Shown: positions 1 to 12,800 of the stretch, in pieces
How positions within the stretch are numbered: the stretch's first letter is position 1
How the letters are laid out: every line of letters begins with the position of its first letter
Source: Desmodesmus armatus
Lineage: Eukaryota; Chlorophyta; Chlorophyceae; Sphaeropleales; Scenedesmaceae
Direction: 5' to 3'
NCBI GenBank assembly: GCA_007449985.2
Contig: VIIQ02000739.1
Coordinates: 248,001 to 312,000 of the forward strand
DNA length: 64,000 bases
Notes under the pieces: model-generated
The model's database searches: none
What the model was told of the DNA's origin: nothing
Seen by the model: only the letters and a program-made list of their open reading frames with translations
Made by a program: the position numbers and the translations under genes

Positions 1-919
1 GGTCCCTGGGAGTGGGCAAAACCACCGCACTTTGCAGCCTAGTTGCCAGAAAACCACCCCAGGAGGTAAGGCAACCTTGCAACCAAACCCCCGCTCAACC
101 ACAATAAGCTAGCAACAAGCTGCAGTGATGACTGAATTATCTATGTGCCTGTGCAGCACTGGTGCATGATAGTCAATGAGTTTGGCCCAGTTGGCATCGA
201 TGCTGTGGCCCTCCAAAGCAGTGCAGCAGCCGCAGACGGGTCAGTGACTGTCAAGCAGATAGCGGGCGGCTGCATGTGCTGCGCCCAGTCTGGCGTGCTG
301 CTGCCTGCCATTGCCCAAATCATCAGGGACACCAAGCCCGACAGGCTGCTCATAGAGCCCAGCGGGCTCGGCCACCCAGCAGGTGAAGGCAGTGTGCTGC
401 ACTGGTCCATAGGGTCCAACCACATTTGGTGGACCCGTCCTGGTTTTGCCTGACAGCCTGTACCAAGCATTGCAGCACACGGCAGCATGTTGCAGGGCAG
501 ACTGTAGGGCAAGAGAAGTAAACTTGCGCTGTGGATGGCCGTTTCTCAGCGTTCTGGCACCTGCGTGTGTGCACACACAGGCCTGCTGGACATTCTGCAA
601 GGCCCACACCTGGGGACATCCCTGCAGCTGAATGCCCTAGTGTGCCTGGTGAGACCCACAACACTGCTACTGTTTCTTTATTCTATCTGCTGGGCCCAAC
701 TTTGAGGCTGGCTCCAGTGCAGTTCCTGAGGAGTTGTCCAAACAAACAGCTTGCAGCAGGTACACCTGTCGGCTGCATGTTGGCACCGACGCTACTTCCT
801 CCCTGTAAGGTTGGCCTGCACCGCATGTGACATTGGCAGCCACCCCTCCTGCAGCTGACTACTTTTTCTTTGATGGCAATAAGCTGTGTTAGGTTGCCAT
901 TACCAGTGCCTGGTCCTGC

Positions 920-970
<51 letters not shown>

Positions 971-2180
971 CACATGTGACCCTCCAACCAGGTGGACCTC
1001 TCCACCTTTGACCCAGCCCTGCTGGCCCAAAATCCCACTGCTTGGGACCAGATATCCATCGCTGACATTCTGGTAGGCAGCAATGCTTGGCAAGGCGCTT
1101 TGCAGAATCAACCTTCACATCTTCATGCTTGTTGGTTGATGGCATAGCACAGCTGGGCCTGATAACACCAATGGGCCGTAGAGTGGTTGAGTCCACGGCA
1201 ATCCTGCCGCCATGTCACCCATGCTTCTGCCTTGATCTGCAGGTTGGCAGCAAAGCAGATGCAGCAACACCGGCAGCTGCCGCAGCCTTTCAAAGATGGG
1301 CCTCAGAGGACCTGTTCCCTCCTAAGGCCCAGGTGCTGGTGTCAGCAAATGGCCAAGTAGACACCTCTGTCCTGTCAGCCCCCCGGTCAGCAGCAGCGGC
1401 TGCTGGGCTGCTGCTGAAGCCGCAAACACGAAGCAGCAGGGCCCGCCAGCAGCACAACATCAAAACCATCCAGCAGCAGCAGGAATGGGCGCCGGCAGCC
1501 ACCCAGTCTGACACTTCAAGTTGGGACCCTGTGGCGCTAGACACCACGTCTGCTGCTTGTGCAGTACCCCAGCAGCAGCAGCAGCAGCAGCAGTTGGCTG
1601 AGGCAGCTGCAGGCTCAGCTGGTGCAGACACCCCCACCATACAGCCCCAGCCTGGCAACCCTGTCAGAGTGACAGGCCAGCCAACCAGCAGCACAAGCAG
1701 CAGCAGCGGTCTTGGTCCCATTCACTTGCCATCAACTAGCGCCAGCAGCAGCGGCACTGGCAGCAGTAGTGTGCTGCAGCACAGCTCGCGTGGCTGGGTG
1801 TTTCACGAGTCTGATGTGTTCAACCAGCAGCTGCTGCTCGAGCTGCTGCAGGCTCTGCACCCTGTGGTTGCACGAATCAAGGGGGTGTTTAGGGTGGGGC
1901 CCAAGCATTGGGTCATGCCAGCAGCAGCAGCAGCAGCAGCGGTAGCACAGCCAGCAGCAGAAGTGGGGGTTGTGTCTGAAATGGCCAATGCCAGCAATGG
2001 TGCCAGTAGCAGTAGGCTGCAGCTGCAGGAGGTCTGTTACAGAGGGCCGAGCATGGTGGAAGTCATTCTGTCACGCAGTCTGCAGCAGCAAACCACAGTA
2101 GCAGCAGCTATCCAGCAAGTGCTCTCAGCACTTTCCAGTCATGCCTCAACCCAACACAGCACTGCTGATGTGTCAAACGT

Positions 2181-2234
<54 letters not shown>

Positions 2235-2463
2235 GCAGCAGGAAAGAGCAGAAGCTCTGGCATCAGCTCTTCAGCAGGTTTCTGTCAGTGACAGCGGGGC
2301 TGCTGTGCAGGGGGGTGGTCCAGTGGGGGCTGGGGGCCCCACCAACGGCAGCACAGCAGGGGCTTTCCTCCCTGCAGGGGAAGGTGTGTGGCTGCAGTTG
2401 GAGAGGACTTTCATAGCTTGTGTGGTTAAACAGGGAATCACAAGAACTGATGGTGCTGCGTAA
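1..2463 (+). CDS. CobW/P47K (COG0523) metal-chaperone GTPase, 5' partial
   Basis: Likely a G3E-family GTPase that delivers a metal, probably zinc, to a client enzyme. Exons: <1-65, 157-382, 581-648, 992-1072, 1243-2463; all borders are GT-AG and phases join cleanly. Exon 1 holds the P-loop (SLGVGKTT). Exon 2 has VNEFGPVGID, the metal-binding CxCC (GGCMCC) and LIEPSGLGHPAG. Exon 3 begins GLLDILQGPHL, and exons 4-5 join as ISIADIL/VGSKAD, the NKxD-like guanine-specificity motif with Ser for Asn-1. The last exon carries the CobW C-terminal domain (GWVFHESDVF, IKGVFRVG, EVCYRGPSMVEVI). It is interrupted by Ala and Gln runs, including a long polyQ near 2183-2242, so the protein is much longer than bacterial relatives. 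The N-terminus and promoter lie outside the window. The metal and client cannot be told from sequence. Confidence 0.93.
916..969 (+). repeat. Intronic (CTG)n run in the CobW gene
   Basis: About 18 near-perfect CTG triplets with one TTG interruption lie in intron 3, ending about 20 nt before the exon 4 acceptor. The run could affect splicing and is a likely polymorphic microsatellite. Confidence 0.9.
2183..2242 (+). repeat. Exonic (CAG)n run encoding polyQ
   Basis: About 19 CAG/CAA triplets inside the CobW C-terminal domain encode an uninterrupted Gln tract between the conserved YRGPSMVEVI segment and the C-terminal LQLERTFIACVV segment. Confidence 0.9.
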
Positions 2464-3063
2464 GCACTTGGGTGAGCATGCTGCTTTTATGGTTGCCCCC
2501 CTTGTTGTGATTGGCCTTGCTTTTAGGCTGGCATACGTTTGAACTGACTACTTGATGTGGTGTGTGAACTGACTACTTGATGAGGTGTGAACTGACGACC
2601 TGATAACACGCCACAGCATGCCACAGCATGCCTCAGCACCATTGACGATACCGTCAAGCAAAACGGTGGTGCAGACACCAGACATGGCGTTCAAACCTGG
2701 GTGCCACTGCATGCCAAATGTTACCATTGTTAGCAGCCGCTGCTGTGACATGCAGCTTGTCACAAGCCAGAAGCACCACAGAGTGCACACACAGCAAAAA
2801 ACCTTATAAATTCAGCAATGCGCATGCTGCTGCCTGTTGATCACAGCAGGCATGGTCAGTGTGTGCTGGCCACTGACTCACACAATCCTCATAAAAAACC
2901 CAGACAAACACCTCACACAGCAGGCAACCCAGTGAATGCACTGTCCACTGCACTGTACAGCCCAAAACCTTAGCCCCAGTAGTACACATTCACATACATG
3001 CATGCAGCAGCCTTACAAAACAACACCAAGTTCAAACACAGTCGGTAAGAATCAGCGCACTCA
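2464..3063. other. Intergenic region between convergent 3' ends
   Basis: This holds the 3' UTRs of the CobW gene (+) and the amino acid transporter (-). A TGTAA poly(A)-type signal on the minus strand at 3013-3017 is about 50 nt past the transporter stop. Short direct repeats (gtgaactgactacttgat, near 2538-2600) are present. No coding exon was seen. Confidence 0.6.
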
Positions 3064-6000
3064 TCAGATGCGCTGGTAGATGCCATTTGCAAATAGGGCC
3101 AGGCCCAGAACAACCGCCAGAACACCCACGCCACCGCTGGTCATGTGCTGCAGCCGCATGTACACACTGCTGCCCTCAGTGACCTTCGTGCGCCGCATCA
3201 GCACAACGCCAATCAGGCCAGGCACTACAAAGGCCTGCAGCGTACTGGCTAGGTCACCTGCACAGGTGAAAAACAGCACACAGCAAGGTCTTGTGAGTGA
3301 AGAATACATAGCAGACTAGGTAAACGATCCCCAGTGCTGAAGTAACAGGAACCACGATTTGAACCCTGTCTGCCAGAAACTGCTCACTAAGCACCTTATG
3401 AATGCATTGCTGCAAGCACACTCTGGCGAACTCAGCCTGCTGCGGTCTGTTCACTGCATCCATGCACTGTCAAGCCGTGCCATGCCATGCGACAGCGGTG
3501 ATTCCTAAAGCCAAGCTCACCAAGCTCACGCACCCGCTTGCTTACCTATTGCAGACAGCGCAGTCCATATGTTTGGCACCACGATAGCCACGAGCACCAT
3601 CCCCCCTAGCAGGCCGTATGTCAGCACATAGTACCACTGCTGCTCCTGCTCCCGCCACCTGCTGAGACCTGTGGACAAAGCCCCCGCTGACTGCTGCTGC
3701 GGCGGCTGTTGCTGCTGCTGCCGCCTCGCAGCTGGCCCTAAGCCAGCATCTGAAACATGGATTTGAATCCCTTCCCTGACATACACCACTGCTGCTCCTG
3801 CCTGCTGCTGCCCTGGCGGCAACGAAACCCCTTGTGCACTGTGGTGCTGTGGTTGCTGCCCGTGCTGTGTACTATGCAGCGGCAGCGGCCGCACGTCACC
3901 GCTGCTGCCGCCAGTGCTGCCACTGCTGCCGCCGCCTTGATCCTGCAAAACCCTAGGGCTAAGGCTCGAAAGGTACCTCACCCCGCTCCAACTGCCTGTG
4001 CGTGGATTGTCCAGCGAATCAAACGTCGTGAGCTGCCGGCTGTTGCTGCCGGCAATGGCACCAGACCCGCCGCCGCTGCTCGCCCTGCCTGCGCCCTTGG
4101 CCCCTCCTGCCGCTGCTGCTGCCACACCTGCCTGAGCTGCTGGTGTAGCAAAAGCACTTCCCATTGGGCGCTGCTGCTGTGGATGTGATGCTTCACTTGC
4201 TCCGGCACCTCCTGCCCTGTCTCCTTGCTGTGCTGAGGTTCCCGCCTTGCCGCTGCCTCCCGCTGTCCCTGTCAACCTATCCTTGCCCCCACCACGCTGC
4301 TGCTGCTGCTGCCTGTCAACAGCCCTAAATACTCCATCCCTTCGCTGCACACCCCTGCTCAGGGATTCCTCTGCCGCCCCTGGCCCGGTGGGATGTAACA
4401 AAGAGTGAGAAGCCTCATCACAGGGTTGACTCCTCGTATGGTTTGGATTCGAACCAATGTTCGAATCTGGGTTGTAGCTCAGGTTATTGTCAGCATGGGG
4501 TGGCTTGTCTGGCCAGAGCATCTCTGCCAGACAGGCCCTGAGCGGATGCATGTACAGCAGTAAGCTGGCCAGTAGTGACAGCAGGTAGCCGCCCCGGATG
4601 GACCAGCTCAGTATGCGGGCAAGGACGAGGCCTGCAGTGCAACAGAACAGGTGGGCAGCATCTGTATGTTGAATGTGGGCATTATCTGCAGTGATTATGC
4701 TGTGCGCAAAGTGCAAAGTGCCCCCAAGTGGTGATGGTACCACCAGGCCAGCCTGGAGCCAGAGCTAGACAGGCGGTCAGGCCATTGGACACAAAATGCA
4801 ATAGCACATCGATGTGCTAGCGCTGCTGCCTGTAAGGGGTACGTCGCTATTGTGGTGTGGTGCTGCACATCAACACGCTCTACAGCATCAAGTCAGGGGT
4901 CGACCCTAGGGTTGTGTGTGACTGCAAAGTGGTGATGTGTGACTGCTGCGAGGCTGCACACCTACCTGTCAAAGGCTGCAAGCCTGATACTGAGAAGTTG
5001 CTCAGCACATTCACCTGCATGTCAGCAGCAGTGAGCAAGGGCTCAGTCATAACGAGGTTTGCAAAAGCAAGTACATGCATGTCCTCATCGATCGATATCT
5101 GTCGTACGTATGTGGGGTGCCAAGTGATGAACTGCAGGCACTGATGTGCCAGGTAGGTCCAAAACCACAGGGCAGTGACTAAATTGAAGCAGGCTGACAG
5201 GAGGATCAGACCGCTTTTGTCCTGCCCTCACTGTTTGCCGTCGAGCAAAAACATCAGAGCCTGAGGCAACCTCACTATCTCTTCTTGTGTGTCAGAATTG
5301 GCTGACACAAGCCCAACCACTCACTGACTCAATCAGTCACTCACGCACTCACTCACTCACTCAATGTCACACTCACCTCCAGATTGGGCCCAAAGGCCAG
5401 GCTTGACCCCACTGCCAGGGACCCAAACACAGCAAAGGCGACCAACAGAGCTGCCGCTATCACCCGCCTCATGCGCGCGTCGGAGAAGGGGTGCAGCAAC
5501 GGCATCAGGGGGTGCAAACTCTGCAGCACAAACAGCGTGGGTTTGGAGATTTGATTAGTGAGGTCAGCGCAGCGCTGGGTGTCGTACAAAAGTCAGGAGC
5601 TGCTACAACCCGTAGTGTCTTCGCTTTGTTTCAGTAGAATGTCGACACTGCAGGCCAGCTCTGTTGCATGCATTGCCTTGCCAGCGGTCCTGCCCCAATC
5701 AATCACAGGCACAGTCCTTGCATGCCATCCCCTCGATATGCGCTACTAACAGCACCAGTCCAAGGGCCCCTCAGAACGAAATGTCACACGTACCCCCCTT
5801 CCCCTCACTGCCCCAAGCTCTGTGTAACAGCAGCGAGCCCGCTATGTTACACGTGTTGCATACATGTGTGCAACAAGCGCCACCAACAGCTGCAGGTGCA
5901 GGCGCAAATGCCACTCACTTGTGCTGATGCTCATCGCCTTCCCGCCACTATGCACCCTCACAAGCCACTCAGAACCTCACAGGTGCTACCCACCCCAGCA

Positions 6001-6820
6001 AAGTGCCCACCCAACCACACACTCACTCATACCCACTCACCTACCCACCCGCCCGCCCACCAAACCCACCCACCTACCAACCCCCACACACCTGGTGTGC
6101 CACGTAGCAAGCGATCATGACTGGCATCACAGCCATGAGCGCCTGCAGCTGCTCAGCCCTGGTGTGCCCCAGCTGCTGCCACTGGGGCCACAGGGGGATG
6201 GGGTGTGCACTGCCCTGCACCAGCCCTTGGGCAGCCAGCCCTAAGGCAGTCAGCGCCAGCATGCCAATGGCAGCAACACCAACCACATTCAGCACCGCTA
6301 GGCGGTCCATCGTCCTGCAGAAGTCAGCACAACGGGAGATTGTGAGGTAGGTAGGGGAGAGTAGTCAACTAGATGCTTGAAGAGATATGGGCATGGGTTG
6401 CAACCCAATTGGGAACAGGGCGAAAAGGTATGATGCACCACATACTCTGCTAGCTTCCAACTCAGCATACCAAGGTGTATGTGCGACGGCAACGTGTGTA
6501 CTGGTAGTCCTATAGAGCGTCCAACCACCATACTCACCTCAGCAGCAGCAGAGGGGCACACACCAGCAGAGCCAGCACCACGAGCACCAAGCGGGGATTG
6601 GCCAGCACGCTGCTGGGCGGCAGTCCAAGTAGCTCACACAGCAGCCCGTTGCAGGAGGGTGGGGTGCCCAGCAAGATATCTCGGATGATCACGAGGTATA
6701 CCACGCCAAACCCGAAGCAGAAGCTCAGCACAGCAAGCTGCAGGACCTGCAGGAGGGAGAAGGAGTGAGTGAGTGAGTGAGTGAGTGAGGGAGTGAGGGA
6801 GTGATTGGTGAGTGAGCGAG

Positions 6821-6852
<32 letters not shown>

Positions 6853-8352
6853 TGAGCGAGTGATTGAATGAGTAAAAGAAATTGAGCGATGCACAGCACT
6901 GAGTGTGGTGAGGAACTGACGGGATGTAATGTGAGTGCCTTTGACAGGCTCAGCACAGCAAGCTGCAGGACCTGTAGGAGGGAGGAGGGAACCAGCGGCG
7001 ACACAGGAAAGAAGAGGCGGACATAACAGGAGGTAGGGAAGCATTCGCAACAGAAGAAGGGGCGACAAGGGGAGGATACGACAGGGGGGTAAGGAGGGGA
7101 AGGAGAATGACAGATCGAACCCAAAACAAAATGTGGAACCAGCACTCTCATGTTGTCCCCACGTACACATGCCTCAAGGGCCACGTTGCTGCACACAACT
7201 CCTGTTGCTGCAACGACAGCTGTAGCAAGTATCCTGCTTGCAGCCTTACCTTCATGACTGCCGTACCGCACAGCTGCTGTGTCAGCTGTGAGTATGTTGT
7301 TGCTCCCGTGGCTGCAGATCCCCGCTGCAGGAACACTAGTGTGGTGTATGTCATCACACCCACCAGCACCAACATGGAGGTGCCAGCCAGGGAGCCAATC
7401 CTGCAGTATGCTGCAAACATGAACAGAACAGCACGAAGGCAGGGTTTGAGCACACGGGATCTTACAATGTGTTGTTGGGCTGGCGAGGTACCTCAGGATG
7501 AGAAGCTGTGTGTCAGCAACCCTGAGTGTGCTTGCGTAAAAGGACACTGCTGCTAACCTTATAGGTTCTGTGGTGTCGCCAGGAAGCATGCGTCATCATC
7601 TGCATTGCTGATTCACTGCTGAAGCTTGATTCACTGCTGCAGCTTGCAGTCTAGGCAGCAACTCAAGGGTTTTTTGCAGTCGTGCTGACATACCTTGTGG
7701 AATGGCCATCATCCCTGTGCCATGGCAGGATAGGTGGGTCGTGGCAGTTGAACAGACATGGGAAACATGTGAACCAGGGACAGCGAGGGTTGTGGTAGTT
7801 GTGGAGCTTGAAGCCACAAGCGCTTGCAGAATCATGCCCTGATAATGCTGGAAAACAGCGTCTTTTGATATCAAGCAACGATCAAGATGCTTCCAATGGG
7901 TGTCATGCAGCACGTGTGCACATGCTGTACAGCACGCCCACGCGCCAGGTCATCAACCAGTCAAGTGCTATTCTTGTACTGAGAGCACGCTTGCCCACAC
8001 CTGCGCCTATGATGACTTTCGAAAGGTTTGCCACACATGGCCAGAACGTGTCTCTGGCCACATGTCGTCCTGCAACATCCCTGCTTGCAGTTTCTGCTAC
8101 TGCTGGTGGCAGGAGGGGCTCCCTGGCAGCAGGCTCCATAGGCTCCTGCTGATCCCGTATCTGAATGTCAGCAGGCGTCAGCTCAACATCAAGCAGCCTC
8201 TCGGGTGCATTGGGGGACTCCAGAATGCGGCCAGGTTGTAGTGATCTCGGTGAGCACAGCTGAGGCGTTTCAGCTTGTTTTGGCCCGAGGCCTGTCTTAC
8301 CTCTACTCCTTGATTCGAGTTCAGCAATCAAGCCGTTCCAAGGGCATAACAA
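3064..8352 (-). CDS. AAAP/SLC38-type amino acid transporter
   Basis: Multi-pass membrane permease of the amino acid/auxin permease family, probably on plasma or vacuolar membrane. Exons in transcript order: 8352-8001, 7714-7694, one unresolved exon, 7400-7250, 6746-6538, 6314-6092, 5520-5377, 5014-4966, 4631-3546, 3257-3064. Exon 1 ends in VANLSKVIIGAG and the 21-nt second exon completes the family signature as IIGAGMMAIPQ. Later landmarks are VVYLVIIRDILLG, MIACYVAHQSLHPLM, ARMRRVIAAALLV, VNVLSNFS and the C-terminal TLQAFVVPGLIGVVLM. A hydrophilic Gln/Ser/Gly-rich loop of about 300 residues in the 4631-3546 exon is not typical. The phase mismatch between the microexon (phase 1) and the 7400 exon (needs phase 2) shows that a short exon between 7690 and 7401 is missing from this model. 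The start Met at 8352 is a choice; a later in-frame Met precedes EPAAREPLLPP. Substrate unknown. Confidence 0.87.
6723..6990 (-). repeat. Exon-edge duplication inside transporter intron
   Basis: About 42 nt spanning the acceptor and first 24 coding nt of the exon that starts at 6746 (6723-6764) recur almost unchanged at 6948-6990, 225 nt upstream in the same intron. The copy keeps an AG acceptor (TAG instead of CAG) and encodes the same VLQLAVLS before diverging. Confidence 0.85.
6765..6853 (+). repeat. (GTGA)n/(GTGC)n microsatellite
   Basis: Tandem GTGA/GAGT units followed by GTGC units lie within the transporter intron, next to the duplicated exon edge. Simple repeats only. Confidence 0.9.
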
Positions 8353-8567
8353 CGCGAAACAGACAACATTGGACAGTCAACGTTCGAGAGGAGTGACATT
8401 CACAAGGAAGCCTCGGTACAACCAATGGAGTACGGCAATTTCCTGGCCTATTCTTGGTGACCTGCTGCTGAGCCTTTCTGGATCTTGCCTCTGACTTTGT
8501 GCAGTTGTGGTTGTAGCAGTTTTGCCACAAGCTGCCAACCTCGACCAGCCTTGCTGACTGACTCGTC
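8353..8567. promoter_or_regulatory. Divergent intergenic region, transporter / oxidoreductase
   Basis: About 215 bp separate the proposed start codons of the minus-strand transporter and the plus-strand oxidoreductase, so a shared bidirectional promoter is likely. No clear TATA box or named motif was identified. The transporter start is uncertain, so the true gap may be larger. Confidence 0.45.
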
Positions 8568-9498
8568 ATGCAAACCACCATCTGTTTCCAACGCACTTCA
8601 GCAGGTCTGGGGCGTCCTGGCCTGGTGGCCAGACCTGCCACACAGCCAAGGCGTACACGTGTGGTGACAGCTGCAGCATCAGCTCCACAACCTGCAGGTA
8701 AGACCCCAGGGGCCTTGACAGCGCTCACACATATTCTCAACTACTTTGTACAACAACATTTGATGCTCCAGACATCAGACTGTAGGTAGCATCAGCAAAA
8801 AAGTTGCCAACGACCAGGGTAGCACCAGGCTGTCACACTCCCTTGCTGCTTCCTTCATGCTACCATCATCAGCACACCAACAGCAACATCACCACCAGTG
8901 AAGTTACCCTGCTGATGCTCAATTTCTGGTTTCAGGCACCCCAAGTAATGGCTCCAGGCCCAGCACTCCCAAAGCTGCAAACAGCCGCCCAGCCAACAAG
9001 CCATCCAGCACCCCCACAGCCCCATCCCCACAGCAGCAGCGCAAGAAAGCAGTCGTGGTCGGTGGCGGGTGGGCAGGCTACGCAGCAGCTCTGTCACTGG
9101 CTAAGGCTGGGGCTGATGTGACCCTGTTGGACGCCTCAGAGAACCCTGGGGGTCTCAGCAGTGCCTTTACCACCCCTGGGGGCCAGATGGTGGAGCCTGG
9201 AATCAAGGGCTTCTGGTATCAGGTACAACGGGATCTGTTGGTCAGGAGTGCAGGAACATGACAGTCGGTCTGACGGCATTGTGTGAAGGGGAAGTAGTTT
9301 GTACTTTCAGCATACCACAGCATGCTGCGCAGTCAGCACTGGCAGAAACAAGCTGCGCAACAGCAGGTGCACCACCACAGCCACGTGGTAGCTGCTCCCA
9401 TATGGGTTACACCACAACCATTGGTATCTAGTGTTAATACTGGTAATCGGCATAGCCACCCACTCTGCTGCTGCTGCTGCTACTGCTGCTACTGCTAC

Positions 9499-9532
<34 letters not shown>

Positions 9533-9802
9533 GCTGCTGCCGCTGCTGCTGCTGCTGCTGCTGGTCCTGCCGCTGCCGTGTGACCGATGGCATCACCCGC
9601 AGTACTGCAACATTGAGGCCCTGGTGAAGGAGCTAGGCATCCCCTCGCCCTTCACCCCATTCACACGCAGCAGCTTCTGGACACCTGAGGGGCTGCAGGT
9701 GCGGCAAAAGCATGGCCATCACAGCAGGCAGGCTATGTTGTACATAGTTTGGCAATAGCAGCAGCAGCAGCAGTGCGTGCCATGTGACCTGCCGTGGTTA
9801 CA

Positions 9803-9834
<32 letters not shown>

Positions 9835-12800
9835 CACAAGCAGCACGCTCTAGCTGCGAGAGCTCAGCAACTACAAGATATTTGGTTGTCACTTTGCTCT
9901 TTTCCTCCCGCTAGCATCTCCCCTGGTGGTGAATGGCAACATTTCACTCACTCGCCTGCTCTTTGTCCCAAACAACAGCACCGGTGATATGAGCACGCCC
10001 TGACACAAGCTACTGCTTGCAGGTGGAGTCCCCAGTTTTCCAAGACCTGCCCCGTGTGCCAGCACCCCTGGGCACATTTGTCCACACTGCAACGCTGTTC
10101 AGGAACCTGCCGCTGGCCGACAGGGCTACAGCACTGCCGCTGCTGAAACCTCTGCTGGAGCATGACCTAGATGACAGCATCTACAGGTACTGCTTTCAGG
10201 GGGGCAGTGGGCCATCTCGGGCATATGTGCGCATGCACCATATCGGATGAAGTTGAGATCAGGCACCACAGACATAACTGCAACTGTTTGAATTTTTTTG
10301 GTGGGCCCCGGGCGATATGATTCCCACAGGTTGTCAAATGGTGTCTTATCTTGGGCTTTGGAAAGGTCTCAGCAAGCAGCTTGTGTGTCAGCCCCCTGCC
10401 TCGCATAGTTGCATATCAGTACACAGGCTGGCAAGGCATGCCGGATGATGCTCGTGTGTGTCTGTGCCTGCAGGGAGTATGACCGCATGTCAGCTTACGA
10501 ACTGTTTCAAAGCAGCGGCGTCAGCAAGAGGCTGTATGACACCTTCCTGTCCCCAATGCTGCTGGTGACGCTGTTTGCACCGCCCACACAGCTGTCAGCC
10601 GCAGCAGCACTAGGTAAGCAATTACCCAGGGGGGCTGTGCAGCAGGAGAAGGCTTATGTAACCTGGCAGGGGTGGGGGTCCCCTCAGATACTTGTGCCGC
10701 ACCGCCGGGTCGCTTGAGTGTTGGCAGTGTTGGATGTAGGGCACCGGTGCCAGACACCTTGTTTCTGTGACACCAGCATACGGTGCCAGCATTCCAAACA
10801 TACAGTGACCTCACTTGCAGCTTAGCCAGACTGTGAATGCACCAGAACTGCCACGTGGGTCCCATTTTGTCATAGCGGCCTTGCAACCTTGCAAGGCTCT
10901 TTTACCTTATCAGCCAGCAGCTCAATGCGGTTTCTCCCTTGTTGTGGTGTGCCACACATGTAGGTGCCCTGTACTACTTTGCGCTCGCACACCAAGCCGA
11001 CTTCGACGTCCGTTGGTGCAAGGGCCCCATCGGCAGCTTGATCTTCGACCCCCTCGTCAAGAAACTCAAGTCCATGGGCGTCAAGATTCTCGGCGGGCGC
11101 AGGGTTCAGGAGATCCTGCCAGCACAGGGTTTAAGCCCAAACCCAAGCTCGGCCTCAAACTCAAACCCTACCTGGGGCAGGCCCCTAGCAGGCCGGGTAG
11201 TTGCCAAGGGGCCGCAAGGGGCAAAGGAAACCTTCGACGCAGATGCAGTGGTGTTGGCAGCCGGTGTTCCTGCCCTGCAGCAGCTAGTGCGCAGCAGCCG
11301 TTTGTTGGGGTCTGCTCCGGACCTTGCTGCTTGCATGGGCCTTGATTGCAGTGATGTCCTGGCAGTTAGGCTGTGGCTTGATAGGAAGGTGGAGCTGAGG
11401 ACGCCGAGCAATGTTGTTGCCGGGTTTGATGAGGGCGTGGGCGGCACGCTGTTTCAGTTGGACGAACTGCAGGTGAGAGGTTTTCCTAGGTAGCTTGCTG
11501 TGCGTGCTGTGCTGTGCATGCTGTGCTGTGCATGCTGTGCTGTGCATGCTGTGCTGTGCATGCTGTGCTGTGCATGCTGTGCTGTGCATGCTTTGTATCC
11601 TGTTCATGATGAGCTGCAGGTGAGGGTGTAAGGTAGAATGCTGTGTCCGCTGTGCGTGCTATGCATGCTGTGTGTGCTGTGGTCGGTGTGTGTAGTGCAC
11701 AAGATGATCCTGGTTTGCCCTTGCTGATACTGCCAAAGGTGCAAAGTCGCTGTCAAGCCTGCTGTGCGATGTTGTCGTTTCGAAAGTGTCTGGAGGCTTT
11801 ACCGGCGTCACTTGTCCCTTTTCTTTCCTTTGCCTTGTAGGACGCCTACAAATCCCAGACAGACAGCATGCTGGAGTTTGACCTGTACCATGCAGAGCCT
11901 CTGCTGCCCCTCTCAGATGATGCAATCATCGACCGCATGGTCAACACATACCTTGCACCAGCCCTCCCCGGCGGCACAGATGCAGCTTCCAGCCTGAGGT
12001 TTAAGGACGCCAGCGTCCTGCGGTTTAGGCAGGCTGTGACCCGGTTTAGCCCGGGCAGCCACGAGCAGCTGCCGGGTATCAGCACCAGCATACCGAACCT
12101 GTATGTTGCTGGGGACTGCGTGCGTCAGGGGCCAGGGACGCATGGCTGCAAGGGGCTGTCGCAGGAGAAGGCGTACGTGACTGGCTTGCAGGTGGGTTTG
12201 GGGTTTGGTTGGGTTGCATCTTGGCTGATGTGTGCGTTGCCTGCTGCCAAACAGCTGTAGGGTTCAGGGCTGAGGCAGCAAGGGGCTGTTGCAGGAAAAG
12301 GCACATGTGACTGGCCTGCAGGTGGGCAGGGGCTTGCTGGGGTTTGGGCCAAACAGCAGTGTAGGGTTCAGGGTTGAGGCGTCGGGCTGCAAGGGGCTGT
12401 TGCAGGGAAAGGTTTGTGTGACTGGCCTGCACGTGGGCAGGGGCTTCCCTGGGTCGGGGTTTGGTTGCTGTGTGCCTTACCTGCTGCCAAACAGCTGTAG
12501 GGTTCAGGGCTGAGGCAGCAAGGGGCTGTTGCAGGAAAAGGCACATGTGACTGGCCTGCAGGTGGGCAGGGCCTGCTATGGGCTGGGGTTTGGCTGCTTG
12601 GCTGACATGTGCCTTGCCAAACAGCAGTGTAGAGTTCAGGGTTGAGGCATCAGGCAGCAAGGGGCTGTCGCAAGGAAAGGATTGTGTGTGTCTGGCCTAC
12701 AGGTCGGCAGGGGCTTGCCTGGGTTGGGTGTTGATCGCTGTATGCCTTGCCTGTTGCCAAACAGCAGTGTAGGGCTCAGGTTTGATGCTGCAACGGGCTC

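Noticed and set aside
3345..3365. Possible tRNA B-box (GGTTCAAATC, minus strand)
   Set aside because: T-stem bases do not pair and no other arms are found; it lies in a transporter intron.
900..9850. Rule that introns carry CTG and exons carry CAG on the sense strand
   Set aside because: True for 916-969 and 9472-9563, but intron 3 of the oxidoreductase (about 9755-9840) carries CAG and a WDR12 intron (20770-20820) carries sense CAG, so the rule fails.
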